64,000 nucleotides of DNA from Iris pallida (lineage: Eukaryota; Streptophyta; Magnoliopsida; Asparagales; Iridaceae): the NCBI GenBank assembly GCA_029216955.1, contig JANAVB010006998.1:1843692-1907691 (forward strand), given 5' to 3'. Below the pieces are notes generated by a model. The model ran no database searches and was not told the origin of the DNA. It worked only from the letters and a program-made list of their open reading frames with translations. The translations under genes were made by a program, and so were the position numbers. Every line of letters begins with the position of its first letter. Positions within the stretch are counted from its first letter, which is position 1. Positions 1-10,855 of this stretch are shown piece by piece.

Positions 1-889
1 CAAACTTAGAACTACTGAGGGACAACTCACGGTAAAGAATACCGAGAACCACCCCAGCTAGCAACATCTTGTAGTCCAAAACTGAGGGCACAACAACTCC
101 TAAAATATTGTCAATATATCCAGTCATGATAGAACGAGCACAAATCTCAAATAACAGTCCTAGGTAGACGATATTGAAAATGTAGCAGTAAATAGAGAAA
201 ATATACAAGGAATCATGAAATATACATGTGAGTATCATGGCAAGGTAAGCTGTAAATCTAGAGCTAGAACAAGGCAAGTAAAACTGATCATGGCATGTAT
301 AAGAATCAAGAATCACCTATCTAGGTGTGTAAGTACTAGCTACAATACGTGGCCGGCTTGGGAATTTGCACAATAGTAACAGGCCTGGCTAACCATACGT
401 GGGGTTTATGATCAACAGTCACAATCAATAGGTGCACAAGGGGTGCACAATAGGCTTTGACCACATATCTACACTAATACTCCCCGTCATTCGACTAGTA
501 TAGCGGATCCAACCATGACACATCATGACGCACGATTCTCTGAGAGGGTAGCTAGCCTTCGCAGGAATCGTGTATACACAATGCACAAGGAACAAGAAAG
601 ACTTGCACAATATATACCAACAATATATACCAAAGAATACCAGAAATAATATCTCATGACGGGATCCAGAGAAATACTAATCCGTGTGAACAATATGTCA
701 AGAGAACAAGGATATTTACACTAAATAGAAGAAACATAGACGATATCATAAAACAAAAATATTATCAGATAACGTACTCGTCTGTGATGTGATGGATAAG
801 TCGACTGATTCCAAGAACAGTGCCTCGAGGATCTATAGATGGAATTTTGTATCATTATAAGGGTTTGGAAATAAAATCAAGTTGTACTA

Positions 890-1250
890 AGTCAAACTAC
901 GTCAAGGCAAGTCAAAGCAAGTCAAACTAGGTCAATCTAAGTCAAGGGTTGACTTAAAGTTAATTTTTGGTCAAATGGTCAACTCTGGTCAATTCTAGGT
1001 CAAACTTGACTAAAGTTGACTAATAGTTTACTTTGGGTCAACTGGTCAACTTCGGTCCAGTTCTAATCAATTTTAGGCTACGGTTGACTTCCGGTTGACT
1101 TTTGGTCAAAATAGTCAACTATGGTCAACCAAGGTCAAAACTAGTCTAACCTATGTCAATGTTGACTCTACTTCGATGTTCAGTCAAAACAATCAACCAT
1201 GGTCAAACAGGGTCAAGGCTAGTCTCTATAAACATCTACAGGGTCAATAT
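890..1250. promoter_or_regulatory. Dense cluster of GTCAA/TTGAC (W-box core) pentamers in LTR
   Basis: I count 27 occurrences of GTCAA or its complement TTGAC in about 355 bases; fewer than one is expected by chance. Many are extended as GGTCAA/TTGACC, the W-box core bound by plant WRKY factors. The block is conserved in the other LTR at about 26940-27300. A transcriptional role is inference; degenerate short-repeat expansion alone could also explain it. Confidence 0.5.
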
Positions 1251-1517
1251 ATTCAATTTCAGTGGTTGTGAAATCACTGAAATCGATGGATCTCAAAATA
1301 CAACAAAAGGAGAGATTATAATAATAGGGTAAAAACCTACAGATATTTTTAGATGGTGAAACAACCAACACCAACGTGTCCAGAATGGTCAAATTAGCTA
1401 GGATAGCCTATCCATAAGTCCAATTTGTATACAGGGGCAAAAAAGTAATTTTGGGTCAAAATGGTGTCCGTATCGGACCCACATTGTACCCAAAAATGTG
1501 CCAAAATAAAAGTCTTT

Positions 1518-2000
1518 AAAACCTAGCAAAATATATGTTAACGAATCCAGAATGACGATACGAACTCAATGGTATATCTGGAATTGGATTCCGATGACCC
1601 GATCTCAAAATGACCCGTTGACCCGGATATTGGTATCCGACTTGCACCGAAATGCGTGTCAGAACCAATATCCACTAAAACCTATCAAATTATATGTCAA
1701 TGATTCCAGAATGATGGTACAAACTCAACAGTATATCCGATATTTGATTCCGATGACCCGATCTCAAAATTACCCGTTGACCCGGATATTGGTAACCGAC
1801 TTGCATCGAAATGCGTGTCGGAACCAATGTCCACTAAAACCTAGCAAATTATATGTTAATGAGTCCAGAATGACGATACTAACTCAACTGTATATCCAGA
1901 ATTGGATTCTGATGAGCCGGCGTCAAAAAATCCAGTTGATCCGGACCGTGGAGCCTACGTTGTATCGAAATGCGTGTCAAGGCTTACGTCCTCCAAACTA
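1518..2000. repeat. 159-bp tandem repeat, three diverged units, in LARD-like LTR
   Basis: Units begin at 1518, 1677 and 1836, each with AAAACCTA followed by an A/T-rich stretch and TCCAGAATGA. The period (159) is a multiple of three, so one frame stays open across the units, which gives a spurious repetitive peptide. The matching block of the other LTR is about 27560-28045. Confidence 0.75.
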
Positions 2001-2413
2001 AGAAATTTTTATATGAAAACGTGCCAGAACGATGCCACGAGTCTACTGGTTGTGTCAGAAATTGAATTCGGAGTCCCGGGTTCAAAAATAGAATTTTACA
2101 ACTGCTAAATTAAGAATTCGGACGACCAACATTGGCGTCGAATTCGACCAACCAAACGTGCTCACAATGAAACAAAACCTGAGGAGAAGGAAGAGGGTTA
2201 TACTAGCTTCGCATAGCAACCAGTAGCACGCCAGACGGAGCTGCGATGGAAGAGATACGAACCGACGAAGTTAGCTCCACAAAACTGTTCAAAAATAATA
2301 CAATTTAAAGCGTCAACTTGGTGGCGGTTTTGATCTATCAAACGACAAAATTAACGGACGAAACTTGAGAGGGATGAAGGGATATATACCGAGATTGTGG
2401 CGCAGAGAGTTCG

Positions 2414-2864
2414 TTGATCCAACGGTCGAATTTCTCGAAAAATGTGCATGAAGTCGCTGCAACGGAACGCCATTCCGAAATCCATCCGTGCGCGCGTCGA
2501 CGGGATTCCGTGCAAAACGCACGAATCGGGCGTTTCTCGCACCGAGGACACGGGGACGCGCTACGGATGCCTGCTCGGGGTACGCCCAGCCAAGGGGGGC
2601 TCACCGGCATCGGCGGCGGCCATGGCGGCGCGCGGCTGCCGTTGCTGCACTGCTACTGCTGCTCGCTCGCTGCTACAGGCGTTGGTTGCTACTGTTGCTT
2701 GCTGCTGCTGCAGTGCACGGCCAGGGCAGCGGCGGTACGGCATGGCCAGCGTAGGAAGGAGGAGAGGAGGAAGGGTGGAGGTGGTGGTGAGCCTCGTGGT
2801 GGTGTTGGTGGCGGTTAATGGTGGTGGTGTTGGTGACGGTTAATAGTGGTGGTGTTGGAGCCAT
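2414..2864. other. GC-rich block with CTG/GCC-type repeats in LTR
   Basis: A sharp rise in GC content with GGCGGC and CTGCTG runs inside an AT-rich LTR; the same block is in the other LTR at about 28470-28890. Overlapping open frames exist on both strands, but they are low complexity and differ between the copies, so I do not call a gene. A TATATATC-like motif lies on the minus strand near 2388-2396, just upstream in element orientation of the sequence leading away from this block. It could be the core promoter of the LTR, but this is weak evidence. Confidence 0.45.
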
Positions 2865-3006
2865 GAAGAAGAGGAAGAAGTAGTTGAGGAAGAAAATGAA
2901 GAAAGAGAGGAGGGGATGTTAGCTGAGAGTTAGAGGGGGTGGGGTGTTATGCTAGTGAAGAGAGGGGGTATGTATGTGTAGGTGTAAAGTGAGAGAAAGA
3001 GATGTC

Positions 3007-3196
<190 letters not shown>

Positions 3197-3868
3197 TATA
3201 TGAAGAGAGAGATATTTAGAGAGAGATGAGAGAGAGAAAGTAGGGAGAGGGGGTAGGCTTCTCGTGTACATGAGGGGGATATTGTGTGTGATAATGGGAG
3301 AGAGTGTGATGTGAGGTGAGAGAGAGTGAGATATTATATATATATTATGTACATATTTGAAATGGAGAGAGAGAAATCGATATTTGTATAAAATAGGAAT
3401 ATTTTTGAGTGGAGAAAATGCAAATACAATAGTGGGGTGTATGGGTAGTCATGACAGGGGTCACACCCAATTGGGTTGGGTGTTGGGCCAAGTTTGGATA
3501 AGTTCGGGCTATGGTTGATTAAAATAACAAATTTAAACCAATTAAAATCATGGATGGAATGGGAGCACAAGGGAGATCAAATTAGTGGCACGCAAGTAGC
3601 ACGTGCATAGTAGACTCAAAACAGGCCAGAACCATATATTGGGTCGACTGGATTAGACTGATGTCGGGCCCAGAAATTAAATTGGAAATTAAGACACAAA
3701 TTACAGGAAACGATAAATTGGTCTAAATTGACCCGAAAGTTACGTGAAGCAAATGGAGCAGAAGGGAAGAAGTTCGAGTGGGACACGATATATCAAATTG
3801 AAGATAATCTCGTCTACTACAAACTTTAAGAAGAAAGTTTCCAGAGACTGGCATCCCTGATGCTCTAG

Positions 3869-3873
3869 AAATC
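3869..3873. other. Target-site duplication AAATC, left copy (element B)
   Basis: AAATC directly precedes TGTCACGCCCC, the left edge of element B, and is repeated directly after its right edge at 23122-23126. Removing B plus one copy restores the LTR of the LARD-like element in alignment with 29788-29800. Confidence 0.9.
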
Positions 3874-5499
3874 TGTCACGCCCCAGAACCAGAATACTGG
3901 AGAGCGGGGGCAGACATGGCCAGCTACGTATATGAAATGGAATCCATTTCGCTATACGGTCACAGCTGTCTAGATACATGAGGGTTTATCTACAAGCCAA
4001 CGGTCTCTTAAGGTTATGAACAAGCCTAGTGTCTCAATCACAAGCAAGTAAGTAAAAGTCACAAGATGTATGATCATTTAAATATACAATAGTAAGGCGT
4101 CCCAAACATTACATATTCAGTTGATCATGAAGCTAGTCGTTACAAAATGTCAGGACTAGCAAGAGTTTAGTCATACATGATCAACCCTAGGATCTGTTAA
4201 TCATGTTACAGCCCGTAGGCAGACAGTAAGTAAGTGCAATCGAGCTAAACAGGTGCTCATCGGCTAAATGCCTCAAATGAATATTTTTATAATAGAGTGG
4301 AAGAGCCAAAATAACACACTAGTTGCCAGAATTCCGTCTAGTGGCCACCATCTGGCTGGAAGGTCGGTAGATCCTCTGGAGCTGCTCCAAAATCTGGCCA
4401 CACAAAACCAGCTGGGTCAGACCCCAGAAAGAGCAAGTGCCACAAAGGAGGCTTCACTTAAGAACCAAAACCAGCAATCAGCACAAGATATAAATAAAAG
4501 TAAGAACTGAAAATAAAGAAAATACATCAGGATGATATACGACGAGATAACCATGGAACTATTCAGATAACCAGGTTACAACCCGTAAACCAAACAAGGA
4601 CCGGGGTTGTAACCCTTCGTCTGAACAGAACTTGGAATTCTCATCATTTATCGATAAAATAAATACAAGCATTCTGGTCATTCAATAATCTGGAACAGGA
4701 TCAGGGCAAGACTAGACTGGTTAGACTCCATCCAATCACTTCACGGCCAAGCAAGAATTAAGGCTTGATACTTTAACTAACTAGGGTTGTCACAAGCCTA
4801 ATTACTAACAAGATGCAGTGAGAATCTTCCACAGCCACAAGCCCTGCAGACCATCCAGGTTACCCGGGTTAAAAGATTAGAGTTGAATTCAGGTGGGTAC
4901 ATCGTCCAGGAAACGAATGTACCCTTAGGTAGCTTGAAGGGTGCAACACATAACAGTGTGCTGGAAATGTGCCCAACTCAACGGCAGGCTACAGATCCCA
5001 AGGCGTGCCCAGGTAACGGGATTGCCTGTAGCTGGGAAATCTCGTCATGACTAATGTATTAATCTAGTTATTAGCCATAGTCCATTTTAGTAGGTTCTCC
5101 TGACCGTGGTACTCAGGAGTCCCTGCCCTAGACATGATGCAAGACAGGACTGATTTATTTATACAAACACAATCGTCCACGGTGTCCAGATTAATTATAC
5201 AGGTGATGTCATGTCAGGTAGCCGTCGCAACAGGTATTCGAGATAATCATATCAGGTTATCATGCCAAGTGTACTTGTCAGAAGTGCGCCACGACGGGCC
5301 ACTATCTGGTCATGTCAGGTTATTATGTCAGGAGTGCACCACTACGGGTCACTACCACGTCATGCTCAATTATCAATTCCAAACATATCAAGTAAATTCG
5401 TAATTATCAAGTTCAGGATAAAAGGCGTAAGGATATAAAATGGACGTTAAATATCAAATAAAATATTAATATACAGGGCTATGGAAGATCCAGGGTAAT

Positions 5500-5850
5500 C
5501 AGGCTACGCTCAGGTCAGGCTACGCTCAGGTCAGGCTACGCTCAGGTCAGGCTACGATCAGGTCAAGCTACGCTCAGGTCAGGCTACGCTCAGGCTACGC
5601 TCAGGTCAGGCTACGCTCAGGTCAGGCTACGCTCAGGTCACGCTACGCTCAGGTCAAGCTACGCTCAGGTCAGGCTACGCTCAGGTCAAGCTACGCTCAG
5701 GTCAGGCTACGCTCAGGTCAGGCTACGCTCAGGTCAAGCTATGCTCAGGTCAGGCTACGCTCAGGTTAGGCTACGCTCAGTTCAAGTTACGCTCAGGTCA
5801 GGCTACGCTCAGGTCAGGCTACGCTCAGGTCAAGCTACGCTCAGGTCAAC
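5500..5850. repeat. 16-bp tandem array (22 units) in LTR of element B
   Basis: Unit CAGGTCAGGCTACGCT with CAAG, CACG and TATG variants, counted as 22 units. The other LTR has only 10 units (22076-22230). Not a CRISPR: there are no unique spacers. Confidence 0.95.
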
Positions 5851-6090
5851 GTATGCAAGACATACGCTTCCAAAAAGGCAGCGTATGTACTCCATACGAC
5901 TCCTCATCAAGGTAGCGTATGAGGTCCGTACGACTCCCTTGTCAAGGCAGCGTATGAGGTCTATACGACTCCTTGCCAAGGCAGCGTATGAGGTCCATAT
6001 GACTCCTTGCCAAGGCAGCATATGAGGTCCATACGACTCCTTTCCAAGGCAGCGTATGCAAGACATACGCTTCTAAAAGGCAGCGTATAA
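5850..6090. repeat. 34-bp tandem array with internal palindromes
   Basis: Unit of about 34 bp containing GCGTATGAGGTCCATACGAC, in which CGTATG and CATACG are inverted. It is bordered on both sides by CGTATGCAAGACATACG hairpins. About five units here, four in the other LTR (22232-22440). Confidence 0.85.
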
Positions 6091-6771
6091 ATCGGACTAA
6101 GCTGTGCTAAAGAGCGTGCGCAACTCAGTGGCATAAGCTAAAAAGCTCGCACATTGCTCACTATCTTCTCCAAATCAGCAAGAACTCCATGGTTTGAACC
6201 CAAAGCTTCAAAAGTCCATAACTTGGTCAAAATAAGTTCAAATCTAACTTTTCAAAGGTCAAAATTGGGTAGAATAAAATTCTCTAAAACATGGAACTAT
6301 CAAAACTTAAAAATAAAGAAGTTTGATAGATCAAAACCACCAAAATCTGAAAATAACTAATTTCTAGATCTACAAAAATTAAAGCCTCAAAATGGAAAAT
6401 GACAAGTTCTAATGTATCTTAGAAACATGAGGAGAAGCTAATAGAACAATAAAAATAGGCTCTCTTGTGGAAGCAAGTTGCACTTGCCTAAGGGGTGTTC
6501 TTGGTTGGTGGTGGGTTTAATGGAGAAGGAAGAAGAGATTAATGAAGAGAGAGAAGAAGAATAGGTAATAAATATGAGTGGTGGTGGTAGTAGGTAGGGG
6601 GTTTACCCCTTGGTTCATGATGAACCAAGAGCAATCCCAAACCGAACCAAGCTAACCCAAACCAAGAATAAACCAAGCCCAGGGAGGAAATTAAGCAAGG
6701 AAATCATGCAATACAAGAATAAATACGTACACGTATTCCAGAAATACGTAATACGAACCACAGGCATTATA

Positions 6772-6809
6772 ACTCTACCCACCTTAAAATAATTTCGTCC
6801 TCAAAATTT
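6772..6809 (-). other. Polypurine tract region of element B
   Basis: On the minus strand this reads TTTTGAGGACGAAAT followed by TTTTAAGGTGGGTAGAGT directly before the 3' LTR. The same sequence type precedes the 3' LTR of C (15661-15698), the LARD-like element (23240-23276) and, more degenerate, E (55873-55906). Confidence 0.75.
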
Positions 6810-6930
6810 AATCAAGAGGCTTGAGGAGCAATGACAAGCTACATTAATCATATACAAGCTATAACTAGGCAGACAATCACTCATTCAAGCAAGGAATCGA
6901 AGGCATGAGGCATAAGAAAGACATTATACC

Positions 6931-8087
6931 TCACGAGTCAAACAAGTCGGGATATCGCGATCGGATATCATCCTCACGCTCCCACGTTGACTCCCCCAAA
7001 GAGTGATGACCCCAAGCAACTCGGACTAACTTGATAGTCTTGTTCTTGAGGATCTTCTCTCTTCGGTCCAATATAGACACGGGCCTCTCCTCAAACGAAA
7101 GGTTGGTACCAACAACCAATTCCGAATGATCCAGGATGTGGCTCGGGTTCGGGATATATCGTCGTAATTGGGATATATGGAACACGTCATGCACCTCGCT
7201 TAGCGACGGTGGAAGAGCGAGACGATAGGATACATCTCTTACTCGCTCCAGAATGTCAAACGGTCCTATATACCTAGGACTAAGCTTGTCCCGTACGCCG
7301 AAACAAATGACACCACGGTTAGACGAAATCCTCAGGAATACATGATCGCCGACCGAAAACTCGAGAGGGCGCCGATGAGAATCGGCCCAATGGCGCTGGC
7401 GATCTTGGGCAACTCGAAGATGATTTCTGACTCGCCTGACCACTTCAACTGTCTGGGCAATCATTTCTGGACCGAGCATCTGTCTCTCTCCAATATCATC
7501 CCAGGCTAGCGAGGATCTGTACTTTCTACCATACAGTGCCTCGAACGGTGCCATTTGGATACTGGCCTGGAAACTGTTATTGTACGAGAATTCTACCAGG
7601 TGCAAGTGATCTTCCTATGAACCACCGAAGTCAAGTGTGCAAGACCGCAACATGTTTTCAAGAGTCTGGATCGTGCGCTCCGACTGGCCATCTGTCTGTG
7701 GGTGATATGCTGAACTGAACTGGAGATGAGTTCCCAAACTCTCTTGCAAGCTACGCCAAAAGTGCGACGTAAATCTTGAATCTCGGTCCGAGGTGATACT
7801 GACTGGCACACCGTGCAATCTGACAATCTGCCTAAGGTACATCTCTGCTAACTGAGCCGTCGACTGAGCAACTCTGAATGGAAGAAAGTGGGCCACTTTC
7901 GTGAGCCTGTCAACTATAACCCAGATAGCATCTCTACCAGTTGGGGATCTAGGTAGTCCAGTCACAAAATCTATGGTCACATGCTCCCACTTCTATTCTG
8001 GAATCGGTAAGGGCTGAAGAAGTCCAGCCGGTCTCTGATGTTCGGCTTTAACTTGTTGGCAAACCAAACACCGAGAGACAAACCGAG
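6931..8087 (-). pseudogene. Element B pol, 3' part: integrase core, GPF region and chromodomain (broken)
   Basis: This is the C-terminal third of the element B polyprotein, continuing from 18239 across the insertion of C. The end at 8087 carries the integrase zinc-finger half CLVCQQVKAEHQ. The catalytic core follows with Asp in TIDFVTGL, Asp in TSDRDSRF and Glu in DGQSERTIQ; then comes the GPFDILERV module. A chromodomain, expected to guide integration to marked chromatin, contains VAWGHHSLGESTWERE and ends SRYPDLFDS before TGA at 6931. Two in-frame TAG codons (7993-7995 in PEWKW, 7615-7617 in GGSWED) both replace TGG of the relative C. The product can therefore not be made. Family assignment is by motif order and similarity to the copy in C. 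Confidence 0.92.
8083..8087. other. Target-site duplication CCGAG, left copy (element C)
   Basis: CCGAG precedes TGTAACACCC at 8088 and recurs at 18239-18243 right after the other LTR. The site lies within the integrase zinc finger of B. Confidence 0.95.
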
Positions 8088-10722
8088 TGTAACACCCATA
8101 TTCTGAATACGTATTTTTGATCAAGCCTGTATGTATCTTAGACCTGTATTTTATTTTCTCAGATTCTGGCCTGTAATTGTATTTTGGTTCGACTTGCAAT
8201 TTTTGGTTTTCTCGTAAAACGGGTTTTGGCATGACTTGGTTTTATTTTGTGGAGGAGAATTGGTTTAGTTTGGTTTGGTTTAGTTTGGTTTAATATGCAT
8301 GGAACACCTTAGCCTATGCTCCACCCTCTACACAACACTCCACCCATAGGCAAGTACACCTTGCCACCATATGAGAACCCTATTTTATTTGTCCATTAGC
8401 TAGATTAGGCCATGGAGATGAACATTAGAACTTGACATTTTGTGATTTGGAGTCTCCTTTGTTCTAGATCTAGGTTTTAACTATTTTCGAATTTACATGG
8501 TTTTGATCTATTTTGGTTGGATTTTTGTGGGTTTTGATGCTTTCATGTGGAAGTGAATTCAATTTTACCAAGTTAGACCTTTGGAAATCTAGATTTGGCT
8601 TTGATTTAACAAAGATATGAAGATTTGAATTCTTGGTGTTCTTGGTGTTCTTCTCGTCCTGGAGAAGAAGACTGCAGCCTGCGCTCTTTAGCGCAGTGTT
8701 GGACTGCGCATCCCCTCTCGACCTGCGCTATTTAGCACAGCGTCGACCGCGTTGCTTGCCCCTTGGCGAACTACGCTCAGCCCCATGCGCTCAGCCCCAT
8801 GCGCAATCCAACCCTGCGCAGTCTGCTCCTGCGCAGTCTGCCCATGCGCAGTCTGCTCCTGCGCAGTCTGCTCCTGTGCAGTCTGTTCCTGCGTAGTCTG
8901 CTCCTGCACAGTCGGCTCATGCGCGGTCTGCTCCTGCGCAGCCTGCTCATGCGCCACATATACCCCTGCGCACTTGACTCCTGCGCACTTGACTCCTGCG
9001 TACTTGACTCCTGCGCACTTGACCCATGCGCCATCTTTCCCTGCGCCCTGTACCCCTGCGCACTTGGCACCCTGCGCAACTGACACCCTGCACAATCCAA
9101 CCCCTGACCCCTTGCGCAATCAATTGGCTCTTGGAGTTTTGGTTTTATTTCTTTAAGCTTGGCTCTCCTATAGCCCTGTATATTGATATTTTATTAGATA
9201 TTTTACGCCCATGAACTTGATTTTACTTAATAGGTTTGAATGACTATTGTACATGGTATGGTATGACAAGGAACTAGCATAACACGACAGTGACCCGTAG
9301 TAGTGCACTCCTGACATGACCAACCTGACATGATAGTGGCCCATCGTGGCGTACTCCTGACAAGTACCCTGACATGATTTATCTTGATGCTGTTGCGACG
9401 GCTAACTTGACTCGTATAATCAACTTGACACTGTGGGTGTTCCGGCTTGCTTGCTTGTGCAATCCACTTGTCTTGTCTTGCATTATGTCTAGGACGTGAC
9501 TCCCTGGTTCCCACGGTCAGGGATTCATACTGAATATGGATTAGGCTAAGGACTAGATCAAACTATAGTTCATGGAGAATTTCCAGTCACAGGAAATCTC
9601 GTTATCTGGGCGCTCTTAATTGGACTTGTAGCTTGCCAACGAGTAGATCACATTTCCAGCACACTGTCATGTGTTGCACCTCTAAGTCACCTAAGGGTAT
9701 ATCGTCTCCAGGGCGATGTACCCAACTATACTCTCAACCCGCGGAAGGATAACTGGATGGTCTGCAGGGCTTGGGACTGGGAAATTCTTATTGTATCTTG
9801 TTAGTAATTAGGCTTGTGATAACCCTAGTTAGTTAAAGTAGTAAGCCGTAGTAATTGCTTGGCCGCTTGTGAATGGATGATGTCTAGTCCTGTCTAAGTC
9901 TTCTCTAGTCCCTGTACCTGGTACTCTTGAACATGATTGTTTTACTTGCTTTAACAATAATTGGGTAGAGACAAGGAGCTATTCAGGCGAAGGGTTACAA
10001 CCCCGGACCTTGTTTGGTTTACGGGTTGTAACCTGGCTCCCAGAATGGTTCCACGTCCCTAGTCGTTTATTGCCCTGATGTGCTCTTTATTACTTGTACT
10101 TTTCTTTTATTTTCTTATGTTCTGATATGCTGGCTTTTGTTCTTATTTCGTGGCCTCCTTTGTGGCACTTGCCCATTCTGGGGTTTGACCCAGCTGGTTT
10201 TGTGTGGCCAGATTTCGGAGCAGCTCCCGAGGATCTTTCGAACCTCCAGTCCAATGGTGGCGACTAGAAGGAACCCGGGCTACGAGTGGGTTTTCTATTT
10301 TGTTTCGCTCACTCTATTGTAAAGTTATTCTTTTGAGGCGTTTAGCCGACGAGCACCTGTTAGCTCGATGCACTTTACTTACTGTCTGTCTACGGGCTGT
10401 AAACATGATTAACAAATCCTAGGGTTGATCATATATGACTTAACTCTTGCTAGTCCCAGCATTTTGTACGACTAGCTTCATGATCAGCTGATATATAATA
10501 TTTGGGATGTCTTTTATTGTATATTTGGTGGTCAAACATCTTGTGATCATATTACTTGCTTGAGATTGAGACAATAGGCTTGACCATAAGAGATCGTTGG
10601 CTTGTAGTAAACCCTCATATCTAGACAGCCGTAACCGTATAGTTGAGATGTATTCTATTTTAATATACGTAGCTGGCTATGTACGCCCCGGCTCTCCAGT
10701 ATTCTGGTTCTGGGGTGTGACA
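8088..10722 (+). repeat. 5' LTR of element C (2635 bp)
   Basis: Starts TGTAACACCC and ends GGGTGTGACA. It aligns with 15699-18238 apart from array-length and small indel differences. A pair of ~50-bp direct repeats around GTGGYRYACTCCTGACA lies near 9290-9375. The same arrangement is seen in the LTR of B near 5275-5365 on the other strand. Confidence 0.93.
8795..9110. repeat. 15-bp CTGCTCCTGCGCAGT tandem array in LTR of element C
   Basis: Degenerate repeats of CTGCTCCTGCGCAGT passing into CTTGACTCCTGCGCA. The other LTR carries a shorter array (16395-16650). It occupies the same LTR position as the 16-bp array of B but with a different unit. The long open frames on both strands here are a by-product of the period being a multiple of three. 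Confidence 0.88.
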
Positions 10723-10855
10723 TGGTTTAAGTGGTGGCCCATGCAGGTCTTGTCAATCAAGAAATGTGGGGGTTTACCGAATAGATGTCTCAATCAGTAT
10801 TCGCCCTTGATCTCCGCCCGTATTTTCAAATCCCTGAAATTCTTGCCCTGATTAC
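10723..10855 (+). promoter_or_regulatory. Leader with atypical primer-binding region (element C)
   Basis: Directly after the LTR comes TGGTTTAA then GTGGTGGCCCATGCAGGTC (10731-10749). This does not match the common initiator-Met primer site TGGTATCAGAGC seen in element D. The same motif lies at the same place in the LARD-like element (minus strand, 25785-25803) and, altered, in E (55340-55358), which suggests function. A pyrimidine-rich run ending in CAG (10890-10918) before the conserved part of gag resembles a 3' splice site. Confidence 0.55.

Larger units (their letters stand above)
3874..6771 (-). repeat. 3' LTR of element B (2898 bp, complete)
   Basis: Starts TGTCACGCCCC and ends CATTATA on the plus strand, i.e. 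begins TATAATGCC and ends GGGGCGTGACA in element orientation. Positions 4614-6771 align with 21187-23121. It shares blocks with the LTRs of element C, so B and C are subfamilies of one lineage. It contains a 16-bp array and a 34-bp array. In a 170-base sample near 6440-6610 I count about six substitutions and one 3-base gap against the other LTR. Confidence 0.9.

Noticed and set aside
2414..2864. Several overlapping frames of 60-134 codons, suggesting a small GC-rich gene
   Set aside because: Low complexity, open on both strands by composition, and not conserved as protein between the two LTR copies (2414-2864 and 28470-28890).
5500..6090. CRISPR-like array
   Set aside because: Contiguous tandem repeats without unique spacers, in a plant LTR; no cas genes.
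8688..9156. Long repetitive frames on both strands in the LTR of element C
   Set aside because: By-product of a 15-bp tandem unit; the period is a multiple of three, so frames stay open without selection.
10723..10734. TGGTTTAAGTGG as a standard initiator-Met primer-binding site
   Set aside because: Only TGGT agrees with TGGTATCAGAGC; the rest differs, and the following motif is what is conserved among families.
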